Shown here: positions 51,914-60,388 of the stretch, piece by piece
How the letters are laid out: each line of letters opens with the position of its first letter
Position numbering within the stretch: the stretch's first letter is position 1
Notes under the pieces: generated by a model
Told to the model about the DNA's origin: nothing
The model's database searches: none
The model's input: only the letters and a program-made list of their open reading frames with translations
Position numbers and translations under genes: made by a program
Virus record (IMG/VR): IMGVR_UViG_3300025131_000013
Coordinates: 29,476 to 93,475 of that record
DNA from: a virus
Reading direction: 5' to 3' (one strand)
Length of the DNA: 64,000 nt

Positions 51914-52765
51914 ATGGCAAAAACGAAGAAGTCAGAGTCTAAGCGTCTTGATCCTAAGAGTAAATGGGCGGGAGGGACTCAACGCGCATCTCGGGGCAAT
52001 TTCGATTACCCTAAGATGAAGACGGATAAAAAGCGGAATTACTTTGTCCTGTTTGAGGACGATTTCGGTGAGTGTTACCAGCACTGGGCGAAGAAACCAA
52101 AGGAAGGCGGCGAAGATATTCGGTCCTTCAACTGTGCTGGTGGAATTGAAGGAGTCGGTGATGCTCCGGATCAGTGCGCGTGTTGTGCGCTTGAGAGTGG
52201 AGACCTGGATGTCACAACGAACGCCTACGTTGATAATACTCGTCATCGTTATTTCCTCAAAGTCGTTCCGGTCAAATTCATCAAGAAGGGCGGTAAGAGT
52301 CTGGCCCGAGCCGCAGAGAAAGAGGTTCAGATTCTTGAGATCGGGCCTCAGATCTTTAAAGGCTTGTCAGGTATCCGTTCTGAGATTGATGATGATGAAG
52401 CCGGTGAATACGCAGACCTCGGCATATCCTCGGTGACTGGGGTAGTTATCCAAGTCACAAAGGTCGGTGAGGGTCGGAACACCGAGTATTCAGTGAAGGC
52501 ACTCCAGAGTAAGGTTGATACGGTCAAGATTCTTAAAGGCTGTGAAGATGAATGTCCTCCACTTGAAGAATTATCCAAGGCTGACTCTAACTCTCGTATG
52601 CGTGTCTTCTTGTTGGGCGCTGATTCCATGGATGAAGATGACGATGATGAGGTCGATCTTGACGCCGGGGATGAAGACGAGGATGAGGATGATGACGACG
52701 AGGTGGATCTGGATGATGACGAGGATGATGACGAGGATGATGACGAGGATGATGATGATGAGTAG
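51914..52765 (+). CDS. Single-stranded DNA-binding protein (gp32-like)
   Basis: The protein has 283 residues from the ATG at 51914, eight bases after AAAGGAG. A basic N-terminus is followed by a region with Cys54, His57, Cys74, Cys88, Cys90 and Cys91 (HWAKK and DQCACCAL motifs) that could bind zinc, then strands (YFLKVVPVKFI, VTGVVIQVTKVGEG) of an OB-type fold. The last 50 residues are almost only Asp and Glu. This layout (basic arm, zinc-containing OB core, acidic tail for partner proteins) is that of phage gp32-type proteins. It would protect ssDNA at forks. Confidence 0.65.
   Translation: MAKTKKSESKRLDPKSKWAGGTQRASRGNFDYPKMKTDKKRNYFVLFEDDFGECYQHWAKKPKEGGEDIRSFNCAGGIEGVGDAPDQCACCALESGDLDVTTNAYVDNTRHRYFLKVVPVKFIKKGGKSLARAAEKEVQILEIGPQIFKGLSGIRSEIDDDEAGEYADLGISSVTGVVIQVTKVGEGRNTEYSVKALQSKVDTVKILKGCEDECPPLEELSKADSNSRMRVFLLGADSMDEDDDDEVDLDAGDEDEDEDDDDEVDLDDDEDDDEDDDEDDDDE
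52620..52763 (+). repeat. GATGAC/GATGAG triplet-rich acidic repeat
   Basis: This stretch consists largely of GAT, GAC, GAG and GAA codons in approximate hexamer repeats and encodes the acidic tail of the ssDNA-binding protein. Similar repeats end the window at 63948-64000. Confidence 0.7.
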
Positions 52766-52838
52766 CCCTGAAAAGGTCCGGTAGCTTATAACTCTGCCGG
52801 TAGGATGGTTGGAGTCCAACTCCTAGAGGGGTATTGTG

Positions 52839-52877
52839 GGGGAGGTCAAGAAGGTATGCTTTTGCCTTGGCCTCCCC
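52839..52877 (+). promoter_or_regulatory. 12-bp hairpin in gap after ssDNA-binding protein gene
   Basis: Arms 52839-52850 and 52866-52877 pair with one wobble around a 15-base loop. An upstream stem (CCGGTAG with CTGCCGG, around 52772-52795) lies in the same gap. It may act as terminator or processing site. The T-run after it is short. Confidence 0.45.
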
Positions 52878-52901
52878 TGCGCTTTATAAGGAGTCAAGAG
52901 T

Positions 52902-53129
52902 ATGCAAGTCCAATATAGTTCTGGAATGGTTCTCGTCCTTGAGGGTGAGAAGAATTGTATCAGAGTGGATGAAGATCTTACAAACGCAAAGCTGACGCTC
53001 GTTATATTCAAGGGGAAATTTCAAGATCCTGGCGCAAGGATGATCGGAGAGGTGGAGCTTACTGACTATGGCTTGGACTCTCTATTTAATAAGCTAGAGC
53101 GGATGAGACGGGAGAGAGGCAAGTCGTGA
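52902..53129 (+). CDS. Unknown small protein before UDG
   Basis: The 75-residue protein starts after AAGGAG. It is beta-rich in the first part (MVLVLEGEKNCIRV, LTLVIFKGKF) with a C-terminal helix (YGLDSLFNKLERMRRER). It overlaps the next gene by four bases. No family recognised. The context suggests DNA repair or replication. Confidence 0.45.
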   Translation: MQVQYSSGMVLVLEGEKNCIRVDEDLTNAKLTLVIFKGKFQDPGARMIGEVELTDYGLDSLFNKLERMRRERGKS

Positions 53130-53704
53130 AACTCTCAAACTGTCGCGAGTGTAGCCTCTGCAAGAAACAAGACTCTGGGTTCAGAAGAACTCAGGTCGTT
53201 CTAGGCAGAGGCTCACCAGAATATCGGATTATGTTTGTTGGTGAAGCACCGGGGGATTATGATGATCGAAACGGGAAGCTATTCTGGCCTGAAGATCCGG
53301 CAGGTGAGATGTATGATAAGATACTGAAGAACTTGAGTTTAAGGCGCGAGATGGTATATACTACTACCGCTGTCAAATGTCGGCCAACTCAGGTCGGACC
53401 TGCTGGCCCGAAGAACCGACCACCCTCTGGCGTAGAGATTGAGACGTGCCGTAGATGGTTGCGTCGAGAGATCATTAAGCAGAATCCAAAGTTAATCGTA
53501 ACTCTGGGTGCTGCCTCTCTTAAGTCAGTAGTAGGCGTGGACGGCGTGATGAGGCATGCAGGAAGATTGGTAGATTGTAGTGAGTTCAAGTGCTATGCCT
53601 TTCCTTTGCTTCATCCTGCCTCAATCATAAATGATCACAGTCGCAAGCAACAGATGAAGAAGGATATTGTAACTCTGCGAGCGGTAATTAAGGAGGTCTA
53701 CTAG
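53126..53704 (+). CDS. Uracil-DNA glycosylase, family 4 type
   Basis: The 192-residue protein starts with GTG that overlaps the previous stop (GTGA). Cys6, Cys9, Cys85 and Cys108 are candidates for the iron-sulfur cluster. Motif A is GEAPGDYDD (39-47), then TTTAVKCRP (79-87) and PKLIVTLGAAS. Motif B is HPAS with His163. All match family 4 uracil-DNA glycosylases, which remove uracil from DNA. Phages use such enzymes for repair after cytosine deamination. A variant acceptor specificity is possible. It abuts RecA. Confidence 0.75.
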   Translation: MKLSNCRECSLCKKQDSGFRRTQVVLGRGSPEYRIMFVGEAPGDYDDRNGKLFWPEDPAGEMYDKILKNLSLRREMVYTTTAVKCRPTQVGPAGPKNRPPSGVEIETCRRWLRREIIKQNPKLIVTLGAASLKSVVGVDGVMRHAGRLVDCSEFKCYAFPLLHPASIINDHSRKQQMKKDIVTLRAVIKEVY

Positions 53705-54699
53705 TGGCAGCAAAGTCAGAAGCAATGGAGGCAGATGAAGCAGCGGTAGCGTTGAATAAGCGATTTGGACCAGGATCTGCTTACTTTCTGGGATCATACC
53801 AAGGTGAGAGATTGCCTACGATCCCTTTTGGTTTGCCTTCTCTTGATGCTGCTTTAGGAGGTGGTGCCCCTAAAGGCAGGATCGTAGAGATATATGGTCC
53901 TGAGGCGAGTGGGAAAACTACCCTGCTCCTTCACCTTATACGAGAAGCTATGAGGATTGGGGGTAAGTGTGCATTCGTAGACGCAGAGCACGCCCTGAGC
54001 GTAGATCTAGTAGAGAATATGGGTATTGATCTCAATAAGCTGATGTTCTCTCAACCGGATTCAGGGGAGCAGGGACTAGACGTAGCTATTGCTCTTGCTA
54101 AGTCTGGAGCCTTTGATGTGATCGGTGTAGACTCTGTTGCGGCTTTGGTTCCTCAGGCAGAGTTGGATGGAGAGATGGATGATCAGCAAATGGGACTTCA
54201 GGCTAGGATGCTAGGGAAGGGGATCAGAAAGATAGCAGGAGCAGCCTCTAAGACTGATACCTGTGTAGTCTTTATTAATCAACTTCGGATGAAAATCGGG
54301 GTGATGTTTGGTAATCCTGAGACTACTCCTGGTGGTAAGGCACTAGGTTTTTGGGCCAGTCAACGTATAGATGTGCGAGCCTACAAACAGATGAAAGAGG
54401 GTAAGCGAGTGATTGGCAGAGAAGGGTGGATTACCGTAGCCAAGAACAAGATTGCTGCCCCTTATCGCAAGATCGAAACCCGACTGCTATATGGACAGGG
54501 TTTTGATGCTGGATTTGATCGTTTTAATTTCGGAGTTGAGACCGGAGCAATCCGTAAGAAAGGAAACACCTATTCAGTAGTTACTAGTAAGGGTGCTTTC
54601 AAGTTAGGTGTGGGTAAAGATGCTGCCCAACAGAAGCTGAGAGAATCTAAGTTGGGTCGGAAAAAGTTACGGTTGGCGCTTAAGAAGTCGGTTGGTTAA
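53704..54699 (+). CDS. recA: RecA recombinase
   Basis: The 331-residue protein starts with GTG at the previous TAG. Walker A is GPEASGKT with Lys71, Walker B is DVIGVDSVAAL near 138-148, and the L1/L2 loop regions (MGLQARMLGKGIRKI, FINQLRMKIGVMFGNPETTPGG) are nearly those of bacterial RecA. The C-terminus is Lys-rich and shorter than in cellular RecA. It is a true RecA, not a UvsX-type protein. It would drive recombination-dependent replication with the gp46/47-like nuclease encoded downstream. Confidence 0.95.
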   Translation: MAAKSEAMEADEAAVALNKRFGPGSAYFLGSYQGERLPTIPFGLPSLDAALGGGAPKGRIVEIYGPEASGKTTLLLHLIREAMRIGGKCAFVDAEHALSVDLVENMGIDLNKLMFSQPDSGEQGLDVAIALAKSGAFDVIGVDSVAALVPQAELDGEMDDQQMGLQARMLGKGIRKIAGAASKTDTCVVFINQLRMKIGVMFGNPETTPGGKALGFWASQRIDVRAYKQMKEGKRVIGREGWITVAKNKIAAPYRKIETRLLYGQGFDAGFDRFNFGVETGAIRKKGNTYSVVTSKGAFKLGVGKDAAQQKLRESKLGRKKLRLALKKSVG

Positions 54700-54964
54700 T
54701 TTCGCAGAAATGTATATATCTAAGGACGTAGGAGGTGAGCCAAGGGGAACTTTGAGGTATAATGGACACTACACTTCAATGGCTATCCATCTTCGGCCAG
54801 ACCTTTCGTGTCCAGGGGCGAGCAAGGGGGACTCTTGGGCTTTGGTTGCCGTTAGGATAAGTCCAGTTTTGTGGGGAAAGAGTAGTGTTCTACTCAAAGG
54901 GCTGATCAAATACGTCTATTCAAGGGCAGTTGACTACCTCTCTGGTTGGCTGCCCTTGAATTAA
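54692..54964 (+). CDS. Doubtful reading frame after recA
   Basis: A 90-codon frame starts with TTG in the recA end and includes the hairpin at 54918-54961. Its composition has no clear domain, and the start has no ribosome binding site. A second short frame in the same gap is no better. The stretch 54700-54980 may instead be an untranslated region with a promoter-like TATAAT at 54758 and a terminator-like hairpin. Confidence 0.25.
   Translation: MVNFAEMYISKDVGGEPRGTLRYNGHYTSMAIHLRPDLSCPGASKGDSWALVAVRISPVLWGKSSVLLKGLIKYVYSRAVDYLSGWLPLN
54758..54763 (+). promoter_or_regulatory. Perfect -10 box after recA
   Basis: TATAAT at 54758-54763 is a consensus -10 element. The best -35 (GTGAGC, 17 bases upstream) is poor, three of six. 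If active, transcription would start near 54770 and could give a transcript of about 190 bases ending at the hairpin 54918-54961. Confidence 0.35.
54918..54961 (+). terminator. 12-bp hairpin before the gene at 54981
   Basis: ATTCAAGGGCAG (54918-54929) pairs perfectly with CTGCCCTTGAAT (54950-54961) around 20 bases. TAATTAAGGGGG follows, without a long T-run. It may be a terminator or a leader structure. Confidence 0.45.
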
Positions 54965-54980
54965 TTAAGGGGGTGCTGTA

Positions 54981-55481
54981 ATGCCGACCAGTATAATCTA
55001 TAAACATCCTTCACCGGACTGTCCTTTGTGTAGGAGGAAAAAAGGCCATAAGGGCTCATCTAGAAGTAATACTGAAGAGACCCACACACATCAATGCCAC
55101 TCGGTATTCGTTGCGGGATCTAATCTTCATAATGCGATGTGGGTACTGAGGTGTGAAGAAGTGTTTAAGCGTTGCCCCGGTTATCGCTATCACAAGAGAC
55201 TTCTGACTCGGTTTAAGAAGGCTTTAGTTGGGACTTCTCGGAAGGTTACGATGGGTCGAGTGGTTGCTCTGCCTAGACTTGTTGGCGCAATGGTCTTGCC
55301 GAAGATGAAGTCGAGCGGGATGAATCGTCAGGAACCTGAACCGCTGAGGAATCTGACGAGTGAGTCAGCAGTCAGTGCTTGCCTCGACCATTATGGGTTT
55401 ACTCAGATAGAGAAGACAAAAAAGAATCGCAAGAAGAAGATGTGGAAAATAGCGGAGGATTGGTTTGTCCGGAAATCTTAG
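54981..55481 (+). CDS. Unknown Cys/His-containing protein
   Basis: The 166-residue protein is behind AAGGGGGTG. The first 60 residues have SPDCPLCRRKKGHK, HTHQCHSVF and later RCEEVFKRCPGY, so a small zinc-binding fold is likely. The rest is basic and helical, with a final KKNRKKKMWK. It overlaps the SbcD-like gene by 17 bases and may take part in recombination. No family recognised. Confidence 0.5.
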   Translation: MPTSIIYKHPSPDCPLCRRKKGHKGSSRSNTEETHTHQCHSVFVAGSNLHNAMWVLRCEEVFKRCPGYRYHKRLLTRFKKALVGTSRKVTMGRVVALPRLVGAMVLPKMKSSGMNRQEPEPLRNLTSESAVSACLDHYGFTQIEKTKKNRKKKMWKIAEDWFVRKS

Positions 55482-56613
55482 GTTTATCCATATGGCGGAT
55501 GTCCATCTGAAGACATCCCCTACGACTCCTGAGTGGAAGATAAAAGAGCAGGATGATTGCCTCCGCTGTGTGAATGTGTACGCAGTTGAGCAAGGTATCA
55601 AGGATATTATAGTGGCGGGGGATGTCTTTGATCACCATAATCCTGACTCTGATTCTCTCCAGTTTTTTTTAGATTGGATAAAGCTAGGGGTGGAGTCAGG
55701 ACTTCGGTATTGGATCATCCCAGGCAATCACGATGCCTCGGATAAGATGTGCTCTAAGCACTCTATGTCCTCTATCCGACAAACTCTGGATATTGTAGAT
55801 GCTGGCTATAAGAAAGGATTCAATATAATTGATAAGACTCATGTCTTATCGGGTGATTTCTTTCGTGGCTTCAGGATCTACTTCATACCGTGGATGGAAG
55901 ATGAAGCCTATGTCAAAGCAGTCAAGCGCGTAGGTAAGTCAGCTGCCAGTGCCAGCGAAATTCCAATACTGGCTACTCATTGCTTTATCAAAGGATCCCA
56001 GGTCGGCGATGGAGGATACAAGCATCAGGAAGGGATTGATGTTAAGGTGTTTGATCCCTTTCATTACGTAGCCCTGGGAGATATCCACTTGAGGCAGGAA
56101 TTTAAGACCAAGAAAGGGATGGCGTATTACCCAGGCTCTTTGATCTGCCAGAACTTTGGGGAGCGCAAGGAGAAGAAAGGATTCTTGGATGTTACTATTA
56201 CTCCTGATTCTGCTGAAGTTAAATTTGTTGCCGTGCCGCACGTTACCTGGACCCAGAGAAGGATTAAATCATCTGTTCTAATGAAGATGGTAGTGTCGGG
56301 TGACCTATTTAACAGGAAGTTCCCCCGATCAAAGTTTGCAGGGAAGAACCTAAAGCTCATCATTGATTGTGAGGGAGGCAAGTCCTCAAGTCAGCCGATA
56401 GATGCTTTAGTTGAGAGATCTAAGAAGATGGGTCTAGTCAACTTTGAGTGGAGGATGGCCAATACCGGGTATGCTCGTGTCGATAGATTCAAATCTAAGA
56501 AAACAGGATCTATGATGGATGAGATGGTAGACTCGGACAAGGCAGTAAAGAAGAAGCAGAAGAAAAAGGCAAAACAAGTTGGGAAGCAACTCTTAGAGAG
56601 AACTTCCAGATGA
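55465..56613 (+). CDS. SbcD/Mre11/gp47-type nuclease subunit
   Basis: The 382-residue protein starts with TTG six bases after GGAGG. Metallophosphoesterase motifs are in order: MADVHLK (10-16), VAGDVFDHH (51-59), IPGNHD (88-93), ATHCFIKG and LGDIHLR. In the Mre11/SbcD family these bind two manganese ions for exonuclease and endonuclease activity. A capping domain follows, and the last 60 residues are basic. With the ATPase at 57151 it makes a gp46/gp47-like complex that resects DNA ends for recombination. Confidence 0.88.
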   Translation: MSGNLRFIHMADVHLKTSPTTPEWKIKEQDDCLRCVNVYAVEQGIKDIIVAGDVFDHHNPDSDSLQFFLDWIKLGVESGLRYWIIPGNHDASDKMCSKHSMSSIRQTLDIVDAGYKKGFNIIDKTHVLSGDFFRGFRIYFIPWMEDEAYVKAVKRVGKSAASASEIPILATHCFIKGSQVGDGGYKHQEGIDVKVFDPFHYVALGDIHLRQEFKTKKGMAYYPGSLICQNFGERKEKKGFLDVTITPDSAEVKFVAVPHVTWTQRRIKSSVLMKMVVSGDLFNRKFPRSKFAGKNLKLIIDCEGGKSSSQPIDALVERSKKMGLVNFEWRMANTGYARVDRFKSKKTGSMMDEMVDSDKAVKKKQKKKAKQVGKQLLERTSR

Positions 56614-56873
56614 AGACGCACGTATTCAGGTCCGCGAGATATAGGATCGTTGAGTCTGATCGTATCAAGCGAGACGGATATTGTGATTGGAGGCGCAAGA
56701 AGGGCAAGAAACTTTGGATTAAGAAGTCCCTGTCGGACGAGAAAAGGCTGGACGTTCTCATTCATGAAGGACTTCATGCCTGTCTTCCTGATGCTGACGA
56801 GCACACAGTTCAGGAAACGGCCCAAGACTTAGCTCTATTCTTGCTCCGAGATGGGTGGAGAAGATCTCAGTAG
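56610..56873 (+). CDS. Mini-protein with HExxH metalloprotease-like motif
   Basis: The 87-residue protein overlaps the previous stop. The core is LDVLIHEGLHACLPDADEH, with His-Glu-x-x-His as in zinc metallopeptidases and a third possible ligand further on, and a helical end (TVQETAQDLALFLLRDGW). The N-terminal part has basic patches. Such small proteins are seen in several phage genomes without known substrate. It is inserted between the gp47-like and gp46-like genes. Activity is inferred only from the motif. Confidence 0.5.
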   Translation: MKTHVFRSARYRIVESDRIKRDGYCDWRRKKGKKLWIKKSLSDEKRLDVLIHEGLHACLPDADEHTVQETAQDLALFLLRDGWRRSQ

Positions 56874-56926
56874 TTTCTCTTGATGATTCCATACAGGATG
56901 GTGTTTTTTTTTGAAAGAGCAGGATA

Positions 56927-57151
56927 ATGTCTGAGGGAAGGTTTACGCAAGAATATATGTTATTGAATGAACGCATACCACTTAATTCTAGGATGTCTAG
57001 ATTTGATGGGACAGAGGAGGAACTTAAGGCTAGGCTTGTTCAGCTTCAGGAATCTTTGAGGCCATCTACAATAATTGTAGCTAAGGTGGCTGTTTGGGAG
57101 GATGCTTGGCGGATATCTCCGAAGGGGGACATACAGGATATGAGGGGTTGA
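56927..57151 (+). CDS. Unknown small protein between nuclease genes
   Basis: The 74-residue protein has a start seven bases after AGCAGGA. It has a helical middle (TEEELKARLVQLQESLRPS) and a last strand (TIIVAKVAVWED). It ends one base into the next gene. No family recognised. A T-run of nine just upstream (56903 on) lies in a short gap. Confidence 0.4.
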   Translation: MSEGRFTQEYMLLNERIPLNSRMSRFDGTEEELKARLVQLQESLRPSTIIVAKVAVWEDAWRISPKGDIQDMRG

Positions 57152-59202
57152 TGAGACTATCAAGGATAAGCCTTACAAACTTTTCCTCGCATAAGTCTAC
57201 TGAGATAGACTTCAGCAAGGATGATCACATTGTCCTCATAAGAGGACTGAACGGATCGGGCAAATCCTATCTGATGGACTCTGTCCCCTTCGCCTTGTAT
57301 GGTAAGGTTGATCGCGGACTGATCATGAGGCCGCGCCAATTGGTTAGGGGTGGTGCTGAGACAGCCTCGGTTATAGTTGATCTTGAAGGAAAGAGTCATA
57401 TTCAGGTGATGAGACGGATTGGGAAGAAGTCTTCAAGTGTCCGTCTTATAATAGATGGTGGTGAGAAATCAGGAAGGGTGACTAGGCAGACCCAAGAGCG
57501 GATTGAGAATGCCCTTGGGTTTTCATACGAGTCCTTTATGTCCGCTTCTTATCTGAGTCAGGGTAAGGTGGGGGCATTTACGGATGGTAAGAGCGGTGAT
57601 CGTGTTAAGATTCTGACGAATGTACTGAACTTGGCATCAATTGATGCGGCGGCTCAATCCTCAAAAGATATGGGGAAGCAACTAGTGGATGAGGCCCAGT
57701 TGCTAGGGTCTAAGATTGCTTTCCTTGAGGATGAGGCAGATAAGCTCAGAACGCCTGATGAGATAGCCGAGGATATTCAATTTTCCCAAGATCAAAAAAG
57801 AGAGCAAGAGCGTGAGTTAAGTAAGGCCCGAAAGTTACGAGATCGGCTCAATAAAAGGGCCGAATTGCAGCGTGAATACAGGACGAACAGGGTAGGGGTA
57901 AGGTTTAGCCTAGAGGAAGGGAATCGGGCTGTAGATCGGCTGCAAAGGGAGATTGATAGGGATGTTGAAGAGCGCAAGGGATTAGCCAAGCGACTCAAAA
58001 AGTTGGAGAAGGGGAAAGAAAAGATTGCTCGCCTGAAGGAGTTGCTTGAAAAGAATTCCTATCCTTACAATGAGGTTGAGGAACAGGTCGAGGAACAGGC
58101 CAAGAACGAGGCTGACTTGGTGGTAGTAGGAGAGCAGATATCTAAACTCCGAGGTGTGAGGGATAAAGGTGGGAAGTGTCCTACATGTTTACGTGATGTG
58201 GGGGCGGGTCATGAAGAAATTGGGACCGCTATCCAAGTCTTTGTATCCGAGCGCAAAAAACTTGTTAAAGAAAAGATTGTGCTAGATAATCAGAATGAAG
58301 AGCTACAGGGGCAAATCGAAAGACATCAAGAGGTAGCTGGTGCCCTCGAATCAGCAGAGCGTCGAGTTAGTGAGGCTGAGTTCGTCAAAGGTGAACACGA
58401 GACCTATAGCAAGAGAATTTCCAAAAAGACTAAGCAACACAAAAGGCATCAATCTGAGAGAGATAGACTGACGGACGTCCTCATAGCAATGAGGGTTAGG
58501 CACTTAAAGGACATGGCCAAATTTGAAGATCTGGATGATGAAGCACACAATGCTTTAGAGGATGTCCAGGAAGAAATTGATGATCTTAACGGCAGTATAG
58601 GAAAGTTGACTGTTACTATTGGCCACTTGGTGGCGCAACTCAAGAGGTCGAAAGAAATCAAGGCTGAGATTAAGGAGCAGAAGGCAGAGATCAAAGTCTC
58701 CACAGACGAGACATTCTATTACGAGTATTGGGCTGATCGTTTCCCAAAGGTTAAGCTCGGCCTAATTGATTCTTTCGTCCCGCAGATGGAGGAAGTGGCT
58801 AACTCTATACTTGATACCTTTTCGCCAATCAGGATTGAATTATCCACTATGATGGAAAAGAATGACGGTGGAATGATGGATCGTTTTAGGATAGTTGTAT
58901 ACGAAGGGAAGGATGAACGGGAATGGGAAAACTGGAGCGGTGGCGAGAAGAAGCAAGTTGCCATAGCTATTTGTCTGGCCATGAATACAACCCTCTGGAA
59001 TATGGGGTTTGGTTTAGATTTCATCTTGATGGATGAAGTCTTTGCCGATCTTGATATTGAGAAGCGTCCTAAAGTCCTCAAGTATCTAGGTGATTCAGGA
59101 CGAAATGTGATGGTGATCTCCCATACTGACATCAATCCGGCATTTTTTGATCGAGTTCTTACCGTTACTAAGACAGAGAAGGTATCAAGGATAGATGGCT
59201 AA
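57151..59202 (+). CDS. SbcC/Rad50/gp46-type ATPase
   Basis: The protein has 683 residues from the ATG at 57151. Walker A GLNGSGKS (32-39), long coiled coils (about 200-330 and 360-540) and a zinc hook CPTC (343-346) are present. The signature WSGGEKKQ (595-602) and Walker B ILMDE with Asp628/Glu629 follow, the complete set of Rad50/SbcC proteins. It pairs with the nuclease at 55465. The coiled coils are shorter than in cellular SbcC and about as long as in T4 gp46. Confidence 0.9.
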   Translation: MRLSRISLTNFSSHKSTEIDFSKDDHIVLIRGLNGSGKSYLMDSVPFALYGKVDRGLIMRPRQLVRGGAETASVIVDLEGKSHIQVMRRIGKKSSSVRLIIDGGEKSGRVTRQTQERIENALGFSYESFMSASYLSQGKVGAFTDGKSGDRVKILTNVLNLASIDAAAQSSKDMGKQLVDEAQLLGSKIAFLEDEADKLRTPDEIAEDIQFSQDQKREQERELSKARKLRDRLNKRAELQREYRTNRVGVRFSLEEGNRAVDRLQREIDRDVEERKGLAKRLKKLEKGKEKIARLKELLEKNSYPYNEVEEQVEEQAKNEADLVVVGEQISKLRGVRDKGGKCPTCLRDVGAGHEEIGTAIQVFVSERKKLVKEKIVLDNQNEELQGQIERHQEVAGALESAERRVSEAEFVKGEHETYSKRISKKTKQHKRHQSERDRLTDVLIAMRVRHLKDMAKFEDLDDEAHNALEDVQEEIDDLNGSIGKLTVTIGHLVAQLKRSKEIKAEIKEQKAEIKVSTDETFYYEYWADRFPKVKLGLIDSFVPQMEEVANSILDTFSPIRIELSTMMEKNDGGMMDRFRIVVYEGKDEREWENWSGGEKKQVAIAICLAMNTTLWNMGFGLDFILMDEVFADLDIEKRPKVLKYLGDSGRNVMVISHTDINPAFFDRVLTVTKTEKVSRIDG

Positions 59203-59590
59203 ACGCCTACACAAAGCGGACAGGAAGCACTTTGAGCCTGATGATGGATGGTTTAAGCGAGCAGGCAAGAAGATAAGGTGGCTTCTGTCTGAGCCGTTGA
59301 ATAGCGAGTATCTACTTTTTCTTAGAAAGTATGGGACTGAGGAGATTAGCAGGGAGCAGGTAGGCAGGAGGATAGGACGCCACCCTGCTCAAGTGGGGCG
59401 TTATGAGGGAATGGGTTACGATAGACAGATACCTGAGCTTAAGGTGCTGAGGAAGATCATTGTCGTCCTTCAAGCTAATCCCCTTACCCTTCTGAATCTC
59501 CAACTTAGCTTCAAGACTAAGAAAGAGGCAATTGATTGGCTCAAGAGTTGCTCTGATGAAGAAACCAAGAGGATGTTAGATGGCTCGTAA
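59195..59590 (+). CDS. Helix-turn-helix-like small protein
   Basis: The 131-residue protein overlaps the ATPase by eight bases. The middle (EEISREQVGRRIGRHPAQVGRYEGMG) has the helix-turn-helix spacing of XRE-type DNA-binding proteins, flanked by helices (IPELKVLRKIIVVLQ). The N-terminus is basic. It may regulate the phage or bind replication origins. No homology with a known repressor is evident. Confidence 0.45.
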   Translation: MAKRLHKADRKHFEPDDGWFKRAGKKIRWLLSEPLNSEYLLFLRKYGTEEISREQVGRRIGRHPAQVGRYEGMGYDRQIPELKVLRKIIVVLQANPLTLLNLQLSFKTKKEAIDWLKSCSDEETKRMLDGS

Positions 59591-60161
59591 AAAGGCGTCA
59601 AGCGGATATGAATTTGAAGTTGAGCTTTGTAAGCTCGCAGAGCGATACCTTGGGAGGTATCTTGCGCAGAACTACCGGGTATTTGGATCTGGTCGCAATA
59701 AGAATGCGCGGTTTAGTGGAGGTGATGAGCGTAAGCTCGGAGATCACTTCATGGAGATTGTTGCTCGTGGATTACCTCTACCTTGGAAAGTCAGGTTTAC
59801 AACCGAGGCAAAGTGGTATAGTCCTAAAGGGAAGGGAGTAAAGTCTGTAGCGATCCAGAAGGGTTGGCTTGACCAGATACGTCACGAAGCCAATGAGCAG
59901 GGATCGTTCCCGATCTTCGCTATCAAATTTAAGGGCCAGAATAAGAGGTCTAAAGAACTAAAGCAGTATAACTGGTATGGTAGGGATGCGAATGCTGTAT
60001 GGTTTGCTATGCCTGTGAAACATTTTTTCCTTCTTATATTATTCCTTCTGGGTGCCAGAATGGGGGTGGATTTACGTGGCCAAGTTAAAGATGAAGAGAC
60101 AAGAGAGGCGATCTCTGGAAAGAAGGGGCGCAAAGGTAGAACAAGCAATCCTAAGTCATGA
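59580..60161 (+). CDS. PD-(D/E)XK nuclease, Holliday-junction-resolvase-like
   Basis: The 193-residue protein starts inside the preceding gene. Glu14 in GYEFEVELC, Asp55 in KLGDHF, Glu76-Ala-Lys78 in TTEAKWY and a later Gln93 give the PD-(D/E)XK catalytic layout of Hjc-type or RecB-like endonucleases. A basic C-terminus follows. Phages commonly use it to resolve recombination intermediates before packaging. The C-terminal hydrophobic stretch (KHFFLLILFLLGA) is odd for a soluble nuclease. Confidence 0.6.
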   Translation: MARKKASSGYEFEVELCKLAERYLGRYLAQNYRVFGSGRNKNARFSGGDERKLGDHFMEIVARGLPLPWKVRFTTEAKWYSPKGKGVKSVAIQKGWLDQIRHEANEQGSFPIFAIKFKGQNKRSKELKQYNWYGRDANAVWFAMPVKHFFLLILFLLGARMGVDLRGQVKDEETREAISGKKGRKGRTSNPKS

Positions 60162-60387
60162 AGATCAGGCTCACATTGTTCGTCAAAAGTTTCCGGCGAT
60201 GGATGAGGACAGTACAATCGGGACGTATCAAAAAGTTCGGCTGGCTACGTTTATCAATGACGATACGATCAGGGTGAATGAATTCGGAACCCTGGAAGCC
60301 TACATCGGTGAAGATGGGGCACTTGTAGTCACACTTGACCCTAAATCGAAAGCGAAGGCAAGATCATTTGCATTTGGAAGGAAGTAA
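60076..60387 (+). CDS. Unknown protein
   Basis: The 103-residue protein is taken from GTG at 60076, five bases after GGGGGTGGA, which lies in the end of the nuclease gene. A basic helical N-terminus (KMKRQERRSLERRGAK) is followed by a beta-rich part (YQKVRLATFINDDTIRV, ALVVTLDPKSK). No family recognised. Confidence 0.45.
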   Translation: MAKLKMKRQERRSLERRGAKVEQAILSHEDQAHIVRQKFPAMDEDSTIGTYQKVRLATFINDDTIRVNEFGTLEAYIGEDGALVVTLDPKSKAKARSFAFGRK

Positions 60388-60388
60388 G

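Noticed and set aside
52766-52838. tRNA-like segment after the ssDNA-binding protein gene
   Set aside because: GGAGTCCAAC looks like a T-arm, yet its stem would leave a three-base loop and no cloverleaf can be completed.
56883-56927. 14-codon frame with a run of Phe codons
   Set aside because: It is too short, lacks a ribosome binding site and depends on a nine-T run.
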